Below, in pieces: positions 40,933-49,828 of a DNA stretch of 64,000 nt. The position numbers and the translations under genes are program-made. How positions within the stretch are numbered: position 1 is the stretch's first letter; each line of letters starts with the position of its first letter. The notes under the pieces are model-generated. The model was not told where the DNA came from. It saw only the letters and a list, made by a program, of their open reading frames with translations, and did no database searches. Source of the stretch: Oscillospiraceae bacterium (lineage in GTDB: Bacteria; Bacillota; Clostridia; Oscillospirales; Oscillospiraceae); contig CACYHB010000001.1 of NCBI GenBank assembly GCA_902774015.1, forward strand, positions 62,001 through 126,000. Reading direction: 5' to 3'.

Positions 40933-41107
40933 ATCCTTATTCCTTTCGTGTTGATTGCGATAGATAAAATCGCATTTTCTTACGCCTTCCGTTTCCCTCT
41001 TCAACCTCGAAGCCATAGGCTTCGAGGTTGGTAAGGAAGAAGGAGGGAGCAAAACGCAGTTTTCGCCATACCTGGCGGAAACGGAGTGCCGCGAGCTTCT
41101 TCAGACG
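40933..41107 (-). repeat. Hairpin-rich intergenic element inside the purine operon (purF-purM)
   Basis: This 175-base gap holds a perfect 12-bp hairpin with an ATA loop (AACCTCGAAGCC at 41003-41014 and its complement at 41018-41029), a smaller TGCGAT...ATCGCA stem near 40955-40975 and a GTTTTCGCC/GGCGGAAAC stem near 41061-41084. Pyrimidine- and purine-rich flanks suggest further pairing outward. No T run follows on the coding strand, so a full terminator is unlikely. It may be a mobile palindromic repeat or an mRNA processing point. Confidence 0.55.
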
Positions 41108-42532
41108 CTATTCCTTCCCGTTCCAACAGTAGGTACAGATTTTATCTCGGTCGATGCCGATAGCCTCCAGCAGACCGTCGAGGGACTGGTAGCCCAGAGA
41201 GTCGAAGCCCAGCTTCTCGCAGATCGTGTGCAGCAGGCACTGGCCTCGCTCGGTGGAGGCGTCAGCGTACTCGTCCAGATGCTTCTGCCCCTCCTCGCCC
41301 TCCAGCTCATCGATGGTGCGGCGGGCGATCAGATCCATGTCGGAGTTGTTGCGGGAGAAATTCAGATATTTGCAGGCGTACATGATGGGAGGGCAGGCAG
41401 AGCGCATATGCACTTCTGCGGCGCCGGATTCGTAAAGAAAGTCCACCGTGCTCTGCAGCTGGGTGCCGCGGACAATGGAATCGTCCACAAAAAGGAGTTT
41501 CTTGCCCTCAATGAGTTCGGGAACCGGGATCTGCTTCATTTTTGCCACCTGGTCGCGCATGGCCTGGTTGGAGGGCATGAAAGAGCGGGGCCAGGTGGGC
41601 GTGTACTTGACAAAGGGGCGGGCAAAGGGCTTGCCGCTGCGGTTGGCATAGCCGATCGCGTGAGGGACGCCGGAATCGGGCACGCCTGCCACGAAATCGA
41701 CCTTGGGCAGATTGCCGCGCTGCGTTTCGTCACGGGCCATGATTTCTCCGTTGCGCATGCGCATGATCTCCACGTTGACGCCCTCGTAGTTGGAGTTGGG
41801 GTATCCGTAATAGGTCCAGAGAAAGGCGCAGATCTTCATATCCTTCCCGGCGGGGGACAGCGTCTCCAGCCCATCGGCCGTAATGCGCAGGATTTCCGCA
41901 GGCCCCAGCTCGTAGGCGTCCTGATAGCCCAGCTTGTGATAGGCAAAGGACTCGAAGGCCACACTGTAGCCGTCGGCGTCCTTTCCGACCAGCACAGGAA
42001 GCCGCCCATAGCGGTCCCGGGCGGCAATGATCTCGCCCTTGGAGGTCATGAGCAGGATGGTCATGGAACCGTCGATCAGCTCCTGCGCGTGGCGGATGCC
42101 GGCGGCCAGATCGTCGGCCTGATTGATGAGGGCCGCGACCAGCTCGGTCATGTTCACCTTGCCGGAACTCATCGCCATGAACTGATGGCCGTGCTCGGAG
42201 AAGTAAGTGTCTACCAAGGCTTCCGCATTGTTGATCTGCCCCACGGTGGTAATGGCGTAAAGCCCCAAATGGGAGCGGACCAGCAGGGGTTGGGGATCCG
42301 CGTCGCTGATGCAGCCGATGCCGATGTTGCCGGAGAATTCGTCCAGATCTTTCTCGAATCTGGTGCGGAAGGGCGTGTTGGCAATGGAATGGATCTGCCG
42401 CTTGCAGCCATTCTCGTCGCTCCAGAACGCAAGACCGGCGTTGCGGGTGCCGAGGTGGCTGTGGTAGTCCGTCCCGAAAAACACGTCCAGCACCACATCG
42501 CGGTGAGATACCGCGCCGAAAAAACCGCCCAT
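41108..42532 (-). CDS. purF: Amidophosphoribosyltransferase lacking the N-terminal nucleophile cysteine
   Basis: A 474-residue PurF-type protein: an Ntn-fold glutaminase domain (1-240) and a phosphoribosyltransferase domain with the PRPP loop LLFVDDSIVRGTQL near 350. The start is [14 protein letters not shown], whereas active PurF begins Met-Cys-Gly or is processed to expose Cys1. Here the second residue is Gly and no Cys lies within the first 60 residues. The RNAGLA segment replaces the usual HRGQEGAG. Glutamine hydrolysis is therefore unlikely, and ammonia may be used directly or from another protein. C-terminal cysteines including CTYC could be Fe-S ligands, as in Bacillus PurF. The gene overlaps purC by one base (TAATG). 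Confidence 0.88.
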   Translation of the reverse strand: MGGFFGAVSHRDVVLDVFFGTDYHSHLGTRNAGLAFWSDENGCKRQIHSIANTPFRTRFEKDLDEFSGNIGIGCISDADPQPLLVRSHLGLYAITTVGQINNAEALVDTYFSEHGHQFMAMSSGKVNMTELVAALINQADDLAAGIRHAQELIDGSMTILLMTSKGEIIAARDRYGRLPVLVGKDADGYSVAFESFAYHKLGYQDAYELGPAEILRITADGLETLSPAGKDMKICAFLWTYYGYPNSNYEGVNVEIMRMRNGEIMARDETQRGNLPKVDFVAGVPDSGVPHAIGYANRSGKPFARPFVKYTPTWPRSFMPSNQAMRDQVAKMKQIPVPELIEGKKLLFVDDSIVRGTQLQSTVDFLYESGAAEVHMRSACPPIMYACKYLNFSRNNSDMDLIARRTIDELEGEEGQKHLDEYADASTERGQCLLHTICEKLGFDSLGYQSLDGLLEAIGIDRDKICTYCWNGKE

Positions 42533-43218
42533 TATGCGAAGAAGAGCTTGGACAGGGTCATCGGGTCGATGTACTTGCCGTCCTTGTAAACACGCATGTT
42601 GCCGGAGGCGATCTCATCGATGAGCATGACCTTGCCTTCGGCGTTATAGCCGTATTCAAACTTGATGTCATAGAGGACAAGGCCGCGGGCCTTCATCTCG
42701 TCGGCGACGATCTGGGTGATTTTCTGGGTCATGTCCTTGATCTCGTCGTACTGCTCGCCGGTCATGACACCCAGCACGATCAGACCGTCCTTGGTGACAA
42801 GAGGATCGCCCTTGGCGTCGTTTTTGAAGGTCATCTCCACGTAGGCGGGGAGATCCGCACCCTCTTCGATGTAGTCGCTGTAGCGCCGCAGGAAAGAGCC
42901 GACGGCCTTGTGGCGGCAGATGACTTCCAGACCCTTGCCGAAAACCTTGGCGGGAAGCACTTCCATGGTGGTTTCCTTCAGATCGGCGGAAACAAAATGG
43001 GTGCGGATGCCCGCGGCGTTGATCTTCTCAAAGAAATAGATGGACATGCGCAGATTCACATCGCCCACGCCGTCAATGGTCAGACCAACGGAGTTCTCGC
43101 CGGGATCAAAAACGCCGTCCTTGCCCGTGCAGTCGTCCTTGAACTTGAGCAGATAGTTGCCGTTTTCAAGGGCATATACGTTCTTGGTCTTTCCGGTGTA
43201 AACGAGATTCTTTTCCAT
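42532..43218 (-). CDS. purC: SAICAR synthetase
   Basis: The ATG at 43218 is the start; upstream frame belongs to purE. The 228-residue protein is phosphoribosylaminoimidazole-succinocarboxamide synthase, joining CAIR and aspartate with ATP. It begins [24 protein letters not shown]-like, the nucleotide-binding start of PurC, and contains [14 protein letters not shown] and [23 protein letters not shown] near 185, the conserved C-terminal signature. It starts 49 bases after purE and its stop codon shares a base with the purF start. Confidence 0.95.
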   Translation of the reverse strand: MEKNLVYTGKTKNVYALENGNYLLKFKDDCTGKDGVFDPGENSVGLTIDGVGDVNLRMSIYFFEKINAAGIRTHFVSADLKETTMEVLPAKVFGKGLEVICRHKAVGSFLRRYSDYIEEGADLPAYVEMTFKNDAKGDPLVTKDGLIVLGVMTGEQYDEIKDMTQKITQIVADEMKARGLVLYDIKFEYGYNAEGKVMLIDEIASGNMRVYKDGKYIDPMTLSKLFFA

Positions 43219-43267
43219 GGTGGTTGCTCCTTTGTAATAGAATTTTTGAAAACAATGAGAAAAGTGA

Positions 43268-43756
43268 TTACAGCCGCGCGGCGATCCCGGCGTCCTTGGC
43301 GAGGACGGCCTCGGTATCGGCGGCGCGCTTTGCCGCGAGACGCGCGGCGAGCGATTCGTCCTCCACAGCGAGGATCTGAGCGGCAAGGAGTGCGGCGTTG
43401 GCGCCGCCGTTGACGCCCACGGTGGCCACGGGGATGCCGGAGGGCATCTGCACAGTGGAAAGAAGGGCGTCCAAACCCTCCAGCGCCGGCCCCTTGCAGG
43501 GGATCCCGATCACGGGAAGGGTAGTGTTCGCGGCTACAGCCCCGGCCAGATGGGCTGCCATGCCGGCCGCGCAGATCAGGACACCGAAGCCCTCATCCCG
43601 GGCGGAGGCGGCAAAATCATGAGCCTGGAGCGGGGTGCGGTGGGCAGAGTAAACGTGGACCTCGAAGGGAATATCCAGGTCTTTCAACAGGTTGGTGGCT
43701 TTCTGGATCACGGGCAGATCGCTGTCGCTGCCCATGACGATTCCGACTTTCTTCAT
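43268..43756 (-). CDS. purE: N5-CAIR mutase / AIR carboxylase
   Basis: First gene of the purine operon. The ATG at 43756 follows GGAGGA. The 162-residue protein has the PurE core: [12 protein letters not shown] at the start, VYSAHRTP near 40 (catalytic His) and GIPCKG near 83, with [14 protein letters not shown] near 65. Class I PurE needs PurK to make N5-CAIR; PurK is not in this operon or window, and class II PurE works directly with CO2. The [10 protein letters not shown] form is that of class I in most Bacteria, so PurK may be encoded elsewhere. Expression is controlled by the riboswitch just upstream. Confidence 0.95.
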   Translation of the reverse strand: MKKVGIVMGSDSDLPVIQKATNLLKDLDIPFEVHVYSAHRTPLQAHDFAASARDEGFGVLICAAGMAAHLAGAVAANTTLPVIGIPCKGPALEGLDALLSTVQMPSGIPVATVGVNGGANAALLAAQILAVEDESLAARLAAKRAADTEAVLAKDAGIAARL

Positions 43757-43767
43757 GGTATTCCTCC

Positions 43768-43812
43768 AAAAAATGAAACCGGGCGCACCAAGACCAAAGC
43801 CTTTGTGCGCCC
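43768..43812 (-). terminator. Riboswitch expression-platform terminator ahead of purE
   Basis: On the minus strand GGGCGCAC (43812-43805) and GTGCGCCC (43788-43781) form an 8-bp stem, followed by TTTC and T6 (43773-43768). The first arm overlaps the last conserved bases of the aptamer (CTGGGC), so ligand-bound aptamer and terminator exclude each other. The T6 tract adjoins the purE ribosome site. Confidence 0.82.
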
Positions 43813-43880
43813 AGACGGTCGGCATGTTTCAGCTTCTCCGTTCCTCCGTGGTGCTCCACGAAATTCCGTCAGTAGCGGGG
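43809..43880 (-). ncRNA. ZTP riboswitch (pfl-motif) aptamer controlling the purine operon
   Basis: The minus-strand leader holds the hallmark blocks of the pfl/ZTP aptamer: CTACTGACGG near 43875, a short CGTGG-AGCA-CCACG hairpin, GGAGG after it, and GCCGACCGTCTGGGC (43823-43809) at the 3' end. GACGG pairs with CCGTC to form the closing stem, which keeps the pairing while varying from the common GGCG/CGCC form. ZTP riboswitches sense the alarmone made from AICAR when 10-formyl-THF is low and turn on purine and folate genes. The genes that follow include purN, the AICAR transformylase and fhs, the exact targets expected. No covariance search could be run. Confidence 0.85.
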
Positions 43881-43899
43881 AAGCTTTCAGGATGCCAGG

Positions 43900-43928
43900 A
43901 TTCTAACACGCGGGCGCATTTCCGTCAA
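43900..43928 (-). promoter_or_regulatory. SigA-type promoter of the purine operon
   Basis: On the minus strand: TTGACG (43928-43923), 17-base spacer, TAGAAT (43905-43900). Transcription would begin about 12 bases before the ZTP aptamer. Confidence 0.78.
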
Positions 43929-43960
43929 TGAACAAACAGCCCAAAGATTAGGGCATACAA

Positions 43961-45466
43961 TCACTTGATTGTGGGCGAAGTGTCCTTTTGGATGACGTCG
44001 TGAGCGCCGCCTTCCACGATGGAGGTGGGAGACACGAGAGTCAGCACCGCTTTTTCCTGCAGTTCTGGGATCGACATGGCGCCGCAGTTGCACATGGCAT
44101 GGCGCACTTTGCTGAGCGTGAGCGCCACGTTGTCCTTCAGAGAGCCGGCGTAGGGCACGTAGGAGTCCACACCCTCCTCAAAGCTGAGCTTCTTGTCTCC
44201 GCCCATGTCATAGCGCTGCCAGTTGCGTGCGCGCGCGGAGCCTTCGCCCCAGTATTCCTTGTAGTAGGTGCCGCCGATGTTGACCTTGTTGGTGGGGCTC
44301 TCGTCAAAGCGTGCAAAATAACGGCCCAGCATCACGAAATCCGCACCCATGGCAAGGGCCAGCGTGATGTGGTGGTCGTAGACGATACCGCCGTCGGAGC
44401 AGACGGGGATGTAGATTCCGGTCTCCTCATAGTAGCGGTCACGCTCGGCGCACACGTCGATGACGGCGGTGGCCTGGCCGCGGCCGATGCCCTTGGTCTC
44501 TCGGGTGATGCAGATGGAGCCGCCGCCGATGCCGACCTTCACAAAGTCCGCGCCGCACTCGGCCAGGAAGCGGAAGCCCGCCGCGTCGACCACGTTGCCG
44601 GCGCCGACCTTGACGCTGTCGCCGTATTTCTCGCGGATCCAGGCCAGGGTGAAGCGCTGCCAGTCGGTGTGACCCTCGGAGGAGTCGATGCACAGCACGT
44701 CCGCACCGGCTTCCAGCAGCGCGGGGACGCGTTTTTCATAGTCGCGGGTGTTGATGCCTGCGCCGACGACATAGCGCTTATGGGCGTCCAGCAATTCGTT
44801 GGGATTGGCCTTGTGGCTCTCGTAGTCTTTGCGGAAGACAAAGTAGCAGAGCCTTCCTGCCTCGTCGATGATGGGCAGCGAGTTCAGCTTGTGCTCCCAG
44901 ATGATGTCGTTGGCCTCCTTGAGGGTCGTGCCTTCCTTGGCCCAGATGAGCTTCTCGAAGGGGGTCATGAATTCGGTGACCTTCGTATCGAACTCCATGC
45001 GGGATATGCGGTAGTCGCGGCTGGTGACAACGCCCACAAGCTTGCCTTCGGCGGTGCCGTCCTCGGTGACGGCAATCGTGGAGTGGCCGGTCTCCTCCTT
45101 GAGACGCAGCACGTCGCGCAGCGTTTTGTCCGGGCTGATGTTGGAGTCGGAGCGCACGAAGCCCGCCTTGCAGCTCTTGGCGCGTTTGACCATGGCGGCC
45201 TCGTTCTCAATGGACTGAGAACCGTAAATGAAGCTGACACCGCCCTCCTTGGCCAGCGCAACGGCGAGGCGGTCGCCGGAGACGGACTGCATGATCGCGG
45301 AGATCATAGGGATGTTCATGGTGATGGCGGGCTCTTCGCCCTTGCGGTATTTGACGAGCGGGGTCTTGAGGGACACCTTCTCGGAGCGGCAGGTGATGGG
45401 AGTATAGCCGGGAATGAGAAGGTACTCATTAAAGGTATGGCAGGGTTCGTTGATGATCTTGGCCAT
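43961..45466 (-). CDS. guaB: IMP dehydrogenase
   Basis: The ATG at 45466 sits eight bases after AGGAG; a TTG two codons earlier is too close. The 501-residue protein oxidises IMP to XMP with NAD, the first step to GMP. It has the TIM barrel with two CBS domains inserted (about 95-220), VVTSRDYR, a [13 protein letters not shown] segment near 240, the catalytic Cys in [16 protein letters not shown] near 315, and a flap with WQRYD near 430. The active-site loop differs from the textbook GSICTTR...GxGxPQ by having GIGRGQAT, which I take as a subfamily variant. It follows pyrI by 63 bases in the same direction; read-through from the pyr operon is possible. Confidence 0.9.
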   Translation of the reverse strand: MAKIINEPCHTFNEYLLIPGYTPITCRSEKVSLKTPLVKYRKGEEPAITMNIPMISAIMQSVSGDRLAVALAKEGGVSFIYGSQSIENEAAMVKRAKSCKAGFVRSDSNISPDKTLRDVLRLKEETGHSTIAVTEDGTAEGKLVGVVTSRDYRISRMEFDTKVTEFMTPFEKLIWAKEGTTLKEANDIIWEHKLNSLPIIDEAGRLCYFVFRKDYESHKANPNELLDAHKRYVVGAGINTRDYEKRVPALLEAGADVLCIDSSEGHTDWQRFTLAWIREKYGDSVKVGAGNVVDAAGFRFLAECGADFVKVGIGGGSICITRETKGIGRGQATAVIDVCAERDRYYEETGIYIPVCSDGGIVYDHHITLALAMGADFVMLGRYFARFDESPTNKVNIGGTYYKEYWGEGSARARNWQRYDMGGDKKLSFEEGVDSYVPYAGSLKDNVALTLSKVRHAMCNCGAMSIPELQEKAVLTLVSPTSIVEGGAHDVIQKDTSPTIK

Positions 45467-45529
45467 GATCAATCTCCTTTCTTTATAGCCTTCCCGACGA
45501 GGAAAGGCGACCGCAGGGCGGCAGATTTG

Positions 45530-45946
45530 TCAGTTTGCTTTCGTTTCGCAGTAGAGACAGCGATAGACTTTGTTTTTGCGATCGGTCAGTTTGAATACGT
45601 GCTTGAGCTCCTGTTCGCAGGAGGTGATGCAGCGGGGATTCTTGCAGAAGATGACGTTGGTCAGTTTTTCCGGCATCTCGATCCTGCGCTTTTCCGCAAG
45701 CTTTCCGCCGCGGATGAAATTCACGCTGACGCCGGGATCCACATAGCCGATCACGTCCAGATTCACGGGAATATCGGCGTCGATCTTTATGATGTCCTTT
45801 TTTCCCATTTTCTCGCTGTGGACGTTTTTGATGATCGCAACCGAGCAATCGAGCTTTTCCAGACCCAGCAGCTCGTAGAGGCGCATGCCGCAGCCGGCGG
45901 TGATGTGGTCGATCACGATCCCGTTCTGAATGGCGTCGATATTCAC
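45530..45946 (-). CDS. pyrI: Aspartate carbamoyltransferase regulatory chain
   Basis: A 138-residue protein with the PyrI allosteric domain ([21 protein letters not shown] at the start) and the zinc domain: CKNPRCI near 103 and CLYC near 132, four cysteines at the usual spacing. It binds nucleotides and joins PyrB trimers into the class B holoenzyme, giving feedback by CTP. It overlaps pyrB by 4 bases and ends the pyr operon proper. Confidence 0.95.
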   Translation of the reverse strand: MNIDAIQNGIVIDHITAGCGMRLYELLGLEKLDCSVAIIKNVHSEKMGKKDIIKIDADIPVNLDVIGYVDPGVSVNFIRGGKLAEKRRIEMPEKLTNVIFCKNPRCITSCEQELKHVFKLTDRKNKVYRCLYCETKAN

Positions 45947-46866
45947 AGTGTTCCCGCCTCCTTCAAAAGTTTCAGGATCAGCGCCATGCGCATGTATTTG
46001 CCGTAGAGCACCTGCTTGAAATAGCAGGCGCGGGGATCGTCGTCAATGGCTACGCTGATTTCGTTGACGCGCGGCAGCGGATGCAGGATGGAGAGTTCCG
46101 CCTTCGCGTTCTGCAGCTTATCGGGCGTGAGGATGTAGCTGTCCTTCAGTCGGAGGTAATCCTCCTCGTTGAAGAATCGCTCCCGCTGCACGCGGGTCAT
46201 ATAGAGTATGTCCAGCTCGGGCATGGCCCCCTCCAGGTCGGTGGTCTGGACATAGGGGATGCCCTTGGCTTTCAGGACTTCCTTTTTCACATAGCTCGGG
46301 ACCTTCAGTTCCTCCGGAGAAATGAGCACGAACTTCAGCCCCTCGTAGCGGCTCATGGCCGTGATGAGGGAGTGGACCGTGCGGCCGAATTTCAAATCGC
46401 CGCAGAGACCGACGGTGAGATGGTCCAATCGGCCCTTCTCCCGATAGATGGTGAGCAGGTCTGCCAGGGTCTGGGTCGGGTGGTTGTGCCCGCCGTCGCC
46501 CGCATTGATGACCGGGATGGAGGCGTTCATGGCGGCTACCAGCGGCGCACCCTCTTTGGGATGACGCATGGCAATGATGTCTGCGTAGCAGCTGATGACT
46601 TTCGCCGTATCAGCAACACTCTCGCCCTTGGCGGCGGAGGAACTCTGCGCCTCGGAAAAGCCCAGGACGCTGCCGCCCAACTCCAGCATGGCGGCCTCAA
46701 AGCTCAGCCGTGTGCGGGTGGAGGGTTCAAAAAACAGGGTGGCGAGCTTTTTGCCGCGGCAGACCTCGCTGTATTTTCCCGGATTTGCGATGATGTCGTT
46801 GGCGGTGTCCATGAGCTCCCGAAGCTCTTCCGGACTGAAATCCAGAATATCTATAAGATGTCTCAT
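45943..46866 (-). CDS. pyrB: Aspartate carbamoyltransferase catalytic chain
   Basis: A 307-residue transcarbamylase. The carbamoyl-phosphate loop [15 protein letters not shown] appears near 51, SSAAKGES near 76 gives the Ser and Lys contributed to the neighbouring subunit, and [17 protein letters not shown] near 127 and HPLPRVNEI near 262 complete the site. It condenses carbamoyl phosphate with aspartate in pyrimidine synthesis. Overlaps of 4 bases with pyrE and pyrI show translational coupling. Confidence 0.96.
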   Translation of the reverse strand: MRHLIDILDFSPEELRELMDTANDIIANPGKYSEVCRGKKLATLFFEPSTRTRLSFEAAMLELGGSVLGFSEAQSSSAAKGESVADTAKVISCYADIIAMRHPKEGAPLVAAMNASIPVINAGDGGHNHPTQTLADLLTIYREKGRLDHLTVGLCGDLKFGRTVHSLITAMSRYEGLKFVLISPEELKVPSYVKKEVLKAKGIPYVQTTDLEGAMPELDILYMTRVQRERFFNEEDYLRLKDSYILTPDKLQNAKAELSILHPLPRVNEISVAIDDDPRACYFKQVLYGKYMRMALILKLLKEAGTL

Positions 46867-47504
46867 TTGTCGCCCCCGATCCAGCTTTCGTCTGCAGGAT
46901 TATCCCGGAAAGCGAGCAGCCTCCGTACGTCTTCGGGGCGGATATAGTTTTCTTCCGCAGCCACGCGGGCGATCACGTCAAAATTGCAGAGGCTGTGGTT
47001 TTCCACTGCGGCGGCACGCAGACGGTCAAGGCCCTTCTGCATCCCGTAAGTAAAGATGCTTACCACGCCGAGGACGTCGGCACCGGCTTCCCGAAGGACG
47101 TTCACAACTTCGATGACGCTGCCGCCGGTGGAGATCAGATCCTCCACCACCACGACCCTCTGGCCGGATTCCAGGCGGCCCTCAATCTGGTTTTTGCGGC
47201 CATGGTCCTTGGCGCCGGAGCGCACATAACCCATGGGCAGGCCCAGCAGATGGCCCACAATGGCGGCGTGGGCGATGCCGGCGGTTGAGGTGCCCATCAG
47301 GACCTCGACTTCGGGGTAATACTCCCTGACAAGCTCTGCCAGCCCGTTTTCCACGTCGTTTCGCACCGCGGGCGCCGTAAGCGTCAGGCGGTTATCGCAA
47401 TAGACGGGACTTTTGATGCCGCTGGCCCAGGTGAACGGTTCATCCGGCCGGAAGAAAACGGCGCGGATCTCCAGTAAATCTCTTGCGATGGTCTCAGCAT
47501 TCAT
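46863..47504 (-). CDS. pyrE: Orotate phosphoribosyltransferase
   Basis: The ATG at 47504 follows AAAGGAG. The 213-residue protein has the PRPP loop [19 protein letters not shown] near 122 and [16 protein letters not shown] near 23, both conserved in PyrE. It adds the ribose phosphate to orotate, making OMP for PyrF encoded by the gene just before it in the operon. Overlaps of 4 bases on each side. Confidence 0.95.
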   Translation of the reverse strand: MNAETIARDLLEIRAVFFRPDEPFTWASGIKSPVYCDNRLTLTAPAVRNDVENGLAELVREYYPEVEVLMGTSTAGIAHAAIVGHLLGLPMGYVRSGAKDHGRKNQIEGRLESGQRVVVVEDLISTGGSVIEVVNVLREAGADVLGVVSIFTYGMQKGLDRLRAAAVENHSLCNFDVIARVAAEENYIRPEDVRRLLAFRDNPADESWIGGDK

Positions 47505-48199
47505 CCGCAAAACTCCTTTACACATCTTCTGTAAGCTTCTACGGGGTCTGCAGCCTGGGTGACGGGACGGCCGACCACGATATAATCGGAGCCGAGCAGC
47601 CGCGCCTCAGCGGGATTGGTAACGCGCTTCTGGTCGCCCTTTTCCCCGTCTGCAAAGCGCACGCCGGGGGTCACGGTGAGAAAGCGCTCGCCGCAGCACG
47701 CGTGGACCTTCCCGGCCTCCAGGGGAGAGCAGACGACCCCATCCAGACCGGCCCGGGCGGCATTTTCGGCGTAGGCCATGACGACCCGGTCAATGGGCTT
47801 TTCGATCAGAAGTTCTTTTTCAAGGGCGGCCTGATCGGTGCTGGTGAGCTGGGTCACGGCGATCAGCAGCGGACGGCTGCCGTCGGGTCGGGTAAGACCC
47901 TCCAGCGCGGCCTCCATCATGGCGCGCGTCCCGGCGGCATGGAGATTCACAATGTCCACATCCAGCGCGGAGAGGGAGCGCATGGCCTTCTTAACGGTGT
48001 TCGGAATGTCGTGCAGCTTCAGATCCAGAAAGATCCTGTGGCCGCGGCGTTTGATCTCCCGCACGATCTGGGGACCCTCCGCATAGAAAAGTTCCATACC
48101 GATCTTAACAAAGGGTTTCTCCTCCGCAAAGCGGTCGAGAAAGGAGAAGGTCTGATCTGCGTTGGCAAAATCGCAGGCGATGATCACATCTTTAGCCAT
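47501..48199 (-). CDS. pyrF: Orotidine 5'-phosphate decarboxylase
   Basis: A 232-residue TIM-barrel enzyme of the class typical for Bacillus (about 230-240 residues). The start IIACDFANADQ holds the first active-site Asp; the catalytic Lys-Asp-Lys-Asp set is seen in FLDLKLHDIPNTVKKA near 59 and the phosphate site GSDYIVVGRPVTQA near 204. It converts OMP to UMP. It overlaps pyrD by 8 bases. Confidence 0.96.
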   Translation of the reverse strand: MAKDVIIACDFANADQTFSFLDRFAEEKPFVKIGMELFYAEGPQIVREIKRRGHRIFLDLKLHDIPNTVKKAMRSLSALDVDIVNLHAAGTRAMMEAALEGLTRPDGSRPLLIAVTQLTSTDQAALEKELLIEKPIDRVVMAYAENAARAGLDGVVCSPLEAGKVHACCGERFLTVTPGVRFADGEKGDQKRVTNPAEARLLGSDYIVVGRPVTQAADPVEAYRRCVKEFCG

Positions 48200-49106
48200 G
48201 AGCGCCTCCTGTGATGTCTTGTAGTTTTTCGATCCCGAGACGGTCCATGACCTTCGGAAGATCGTCTATGATCTTTTTGCAGGCGAAGGGATCCGTGAGG
48301 TTTGCGGCGCCCACCTGCACGGCGGTCGCACCGGCCAGCATCATCTCGATCACGTCCTCCGCGGAGCTGATGCCGCCAAGGCCGATCACGGGGATCTGCA
48401 CGGATCGGGATACCTGCCACACCATGCGCAGTGCAAGAGGAAAGACAGCGGGGCCGGAGAGGCCGCCGGTGACGTTCGCCAGCACCGGTCTGCGGGTGTT
48501 AAGATCGATGCGCATGGCCATCACGGTGTTGATGAGGCTCAGCGCGTCCGCGCCCGCCTGCTCGCAGGCTTTCGCAATGGCGGCGATATCGGTCACGTTG
48601 GGGGAGAGCTTCACGATCACGGGCTTTGTCGTCACAGCCTTGACCGCACGGACGACCTCGGCCGCGGCCGAAGGATCGGTGCCGAAGCTCATGCCCCCGC
48701 CGTGGACGTTCGGGCAGGAGATGTTGACCTCCAGCCAGCCCACCTGCGCTTCGCGGTCGAGCTTTTGACAGACTTCCGCGTATTCTTCCGTGGAAAACCC
48801 GCTGACGTTTGCGATGACCGGTTTATGAAATACAGGCTTCAGCTTCGGAAGCTCTTCGGCGATGACAGCGTCCACGCCGGGGTTTTGCAGACCGACAGCG
48901 TTGAGCATGCCGGCGTTTGCCTCAGCGATGCGGGGCGTGGGATTGCCGAAGCGGGGTTCCCGGGTGGTTCCTTTGAAGGAAAAGGATCCCAGACAGTTAA
49001 TGTCGTAGAGCGAGGCAAACTCCCAGCCGTAGCCGAAGGTGCCGGAGGCGGGGATCACGGGGTTATCCAGCTCAATGCCGCAGAGAGACACGCTCAGTCT
49101 TCCCAC
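48192..49106 (-). CDS. pyrD: Dihydroorotate dehydrogenase, class 1B catalytic subunit
   Basis: A 304-residue FMN barrel protein. IPASGTFGYGWEF near 18 is the FMN-binding start of the 1B class, NISCPNVHGGG near 128 holds the catalytic Cys, and GLGGISSAEDVIEMMLAGATAVQVG near 242 binds the FMN phosphate. In this class the enzyme works with PyrK and passes electrons to NAD; pyrK is the adjacent gene and overlaps by 13 bases, confirming the type. Confidence 0.95.
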   Translation of the reverse strand: MGRLSVSLCGIELDNPVIPASGTFGYGWEFASLYDINCLGSFSFKGTTREPRFGNPTPRIAEANAGMLNAVGLQNPGVDAVIAEELPKLKPVFHKPVIANVSGFSTEEYAEVCQKLDREAQVGWLEVNISCPNVHGGGMSFGTDPSAAAEVVRAVKAVTTKPVIVKLSPNVTDIAAIAKACEQAGADALSLINTVMAMRIDLNTRRPVLANVTGGLSGPAVFPLALRMVWQVSRSVQIPVIGLGGISSAEDVIEMMLAGATAVQVGAANLTDPFACKKIIDDLPKVMDRLGIEKLQDITGGAHG

Positions 49107-49828
49107 AAGATCGCCTCCTTGTCAAACACCGGGCCGTCCTTGCAGACCCTGCGGGGGCCGTCCACGGTTTTGCGGGTGCAGCCCATGCATGCGCCGAAGC
49201 CGCAGCCCATGCGCGCATCGAAGCTGAGCTGACCGGAGCAGAGACTCTTTTCAGAGACGGCTTTCATCATGGCCTCCGGTCCGCAGGTGTAGAAAAAGCT
49301 GTGGGGGAGGTCCATGGCCTCGGTCACAAAGCCGCGGATGCCGAAGCTGCCGTCTGCCGTTGTGACGGTGGGGCAGACACCCAGAGCGAGGAAGTCCTCT
49401 ATGAGGATCCGTTCTTCACGGCTGTTGAAACCGAGGATGACGTGGGGTCTTTTTCCGGCGAGGATCAGCCGTCGGGCCAGCCCCAGCATGGGGGAGACGC
49501 CGCTTCCGCCGCCCACGAGCAGCGGCTCGTCGCCGGCGCGGCTGAGATCAAAGCCGTTCCCGAGGCCGGTCAAAACATCCAGCAGAGCTCCGACAGGAAG
49601 CTCCCGAAGTGCGGCGGTTCCTTTTCCGACGGTTTCATAGACAAGCGTCAGCGCGTCATCGTCCCAGTCGCAGACGGAAAACGGCCGGCGCAGGAAAAAG
49701 CCGGGGAGCGAGAGATCAACAAACTGGCCGGGGGCCGTGACTGCCGTTGTGTCGCCCGCGAGAACGAGACGCGTATAGCGCGCATTCAGCGGCACGTTTT
49801 CCCGGATGGTAAAAAGACTCTGCTTCAT
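49094..49828 (-). CDS. pyrK: Dihydroorotate dehydrogenase electron-transfer subunit
   Basis: A 244-residue ferredoxin-reductase-like protein that carries FAD and a 2Fe-2S cluster. FFLRRPFSVCDWD near 46 is the FAD-binding RxxS motif, LVGGGSGVSPMLGLAR near 103 the NAD-binding motif, and the C-terminal cysteines CGFGACMGCTRKT and the CKDGPVF after it are the cluster ligands. It connects the FMN of PyrD to NAD. Overlaps carB by 4 bases and pyrD by 13. Confidence 0.95.
   Translation of the reverse strand: MKQSLFTIRENVPLNARYTRLVLAGDTTAVTAPGQFVDLSLPGFFLRRPFSVCDWDDDALTLVYETVGKGTAALRELPVGALLDVLTGLGNGFDLSRAGDEPLLVGGGSGVSPMLGLARRLILAGKRPHVILGFNSREERILIEDFLALGVCPTVTTADGSFGIRGFVTEAMDLPHSFFYTCGPEAMMKAVSEKSLCSGQLSFDARMGCGFGACMGCTRKTVDGPRRVCKDGPVFDKEAILWED

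Noticed and set aside
41003-41029. Hairpin in the purF-purM gap as a second riboswitch
   Set aside because: The stem is a simple perfect hairpin without conserved loops or an expression platform that I recognise.
43935-43972. GCCC/GGGC stem and ACAATCA/TGATTGT palindrome at the end of guaB as a terminator
   Set aside because: The first stem is only 4 bp and the second overlaps the stop codon without a T run; too weak to call.
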